A stretch of 64,000 bases of DNA. It comes from Chloroflexota bacterium (lineage in GTDB: Bacteria > Chloroflexota > Anaerolineae > Aggregatilineales > Phototrophicaceae). The first letter of the stretch is position 1. Each line of letters starts with the position of its first letter. Positions 63,949 through 64,000 of the stretch are shown here, piece by piece. The stretch is taken from NCBI GenBank assembly GCA_026707665.1, contig JAPOWK010000115.1:28597-92596 (forward strand). Direction: 5' to 3'. The position numbers were made by a program, and so were the translations under genes. The notes beneath the pieces were generated by a model. The model was given only the letters and a program-made list of their open reading frames with translations. It did no database searches and was not told where the DNA came from.

Positions 63949-64000
63949 ATGAAAAAAGTATTCGTCGTCTACGCCACCGACAATGTCGGCACCGCCGTGC
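63949..64000 (+). CDS. Start of UxaA-like (SAF domain) gene, truncated by window end
   Basis: Only 17 residues are visible, beginning MKKVFVVYATDNVGTAV. The pattern of a short strand followed by DNVGTA resembles the SAF-domain start of UxaA/altronate dehydratase-type proteins, which act in hexuronate breakdown. A GGGAAAAGG purine stretch precedes the ATG. The rest lies outside the window. Confidence 0.45.
   Translation, partial: MKKVFVVYATDNVGTAV

Overview
This 64 kb window is a gene-dense bacterial segment dominated by carbohydrate uptake and catabolism. No rRNA, tRNA or CRISPR array was seen. The gene content (many family-1, family-5 and Peripla_BP_4 ABC systems, Sec-type rather than lipoprotein solute-binding proteins, a GntR/LacI hybrid regulator, SH3b and CSLREA-like secreted proteins) and the very frequent short intergenic palindromes suggest a Chloroflexota (Anaerolineae-like) heterotroph. 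That assignment is inference: no phylogenetic marker is present.

Layout. (1) 1-3.7 kb, minus strand: two accessory small proteins (one Imm11/DUF1629-like), then a medium-chain dehydrogenase and a TIM-barrel sugar isomerase. (2) 3.9-18.2 kb, plus strand: a GntR/LacI regulator with a perfect 9-4-9 operator, a complete Opp/Dpp-type ABC transporter, a PhyH dioxygenase, a ROK kinase and NanE epimerase overlapping by 4 nt, two Gfo/Idh/MocA oxidoreductases and a lipoprotein. This looks like an amino-sugar (ManNAc/sialic-acid-type) locus. The second ATPase of the transporter carries a transmembrane helix and three tandem outside-facing repeat domains. (3) 18.3-28.7 kb, minus strand: a deoxy-sugar (L-rhamnose/L-fucose) locus with MOSC protein, FucU/RbsD mutarotase, HAD phosphatase, RhaB-type kinase, RhaT-type ATPase, two permeases, RhaS-type binding protein, a class II aldolase and an ASRT-family protein. 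The aldolase carries an in-frame insertion derived from the intergenic repeats. (4) 29-38 kb: aldo/keto reductase, secreted CSLREA/SH3b protein, glcDEF (split by a repeat), CoxG-like protein, Uma2 nuclease and a second MDR dehydrogenase. (5) 38-46.7 kb, minus strand: one TrpXYZ-type permease and ATPase followed by five tandem paralogous binding proteins, several with their own similar terminators. (6) 46.8-48.6 kb: an AAA ATPase/DUF4276 pair that looks like a defence module. (7) 48.6-61 kb: SLC13-type transporter, GH4 glycosidase, CE4-like deacetylase, aldehyde dehydrogenase, FucI/AraA-like isomerase, and a family-1 sugar ABC system with a fused MalF-MalG permease flanked by two related binding proteins and no ATPase. 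(8) 61-64 kb: an endonuclease-like gene overlapping a Dam-type methylase (putative restriction-modification), an orphan protein and the start of a UxaA-like gene.

The catabolic genes fit together. Deoxy-sugars would pass through mutarotase, isomerase, kinase and aldolase to lactaldehyde, which the aldehyde dehydrogenase and the GlcDEF oxidase could process further. The strongest unusual features are the ATPase fused to extracytoplasmic domains, the five-fold binding-protein array, and the palindromic repeat family, which shows compensatory stem changes, nested inserts, and one copy inside a gene.
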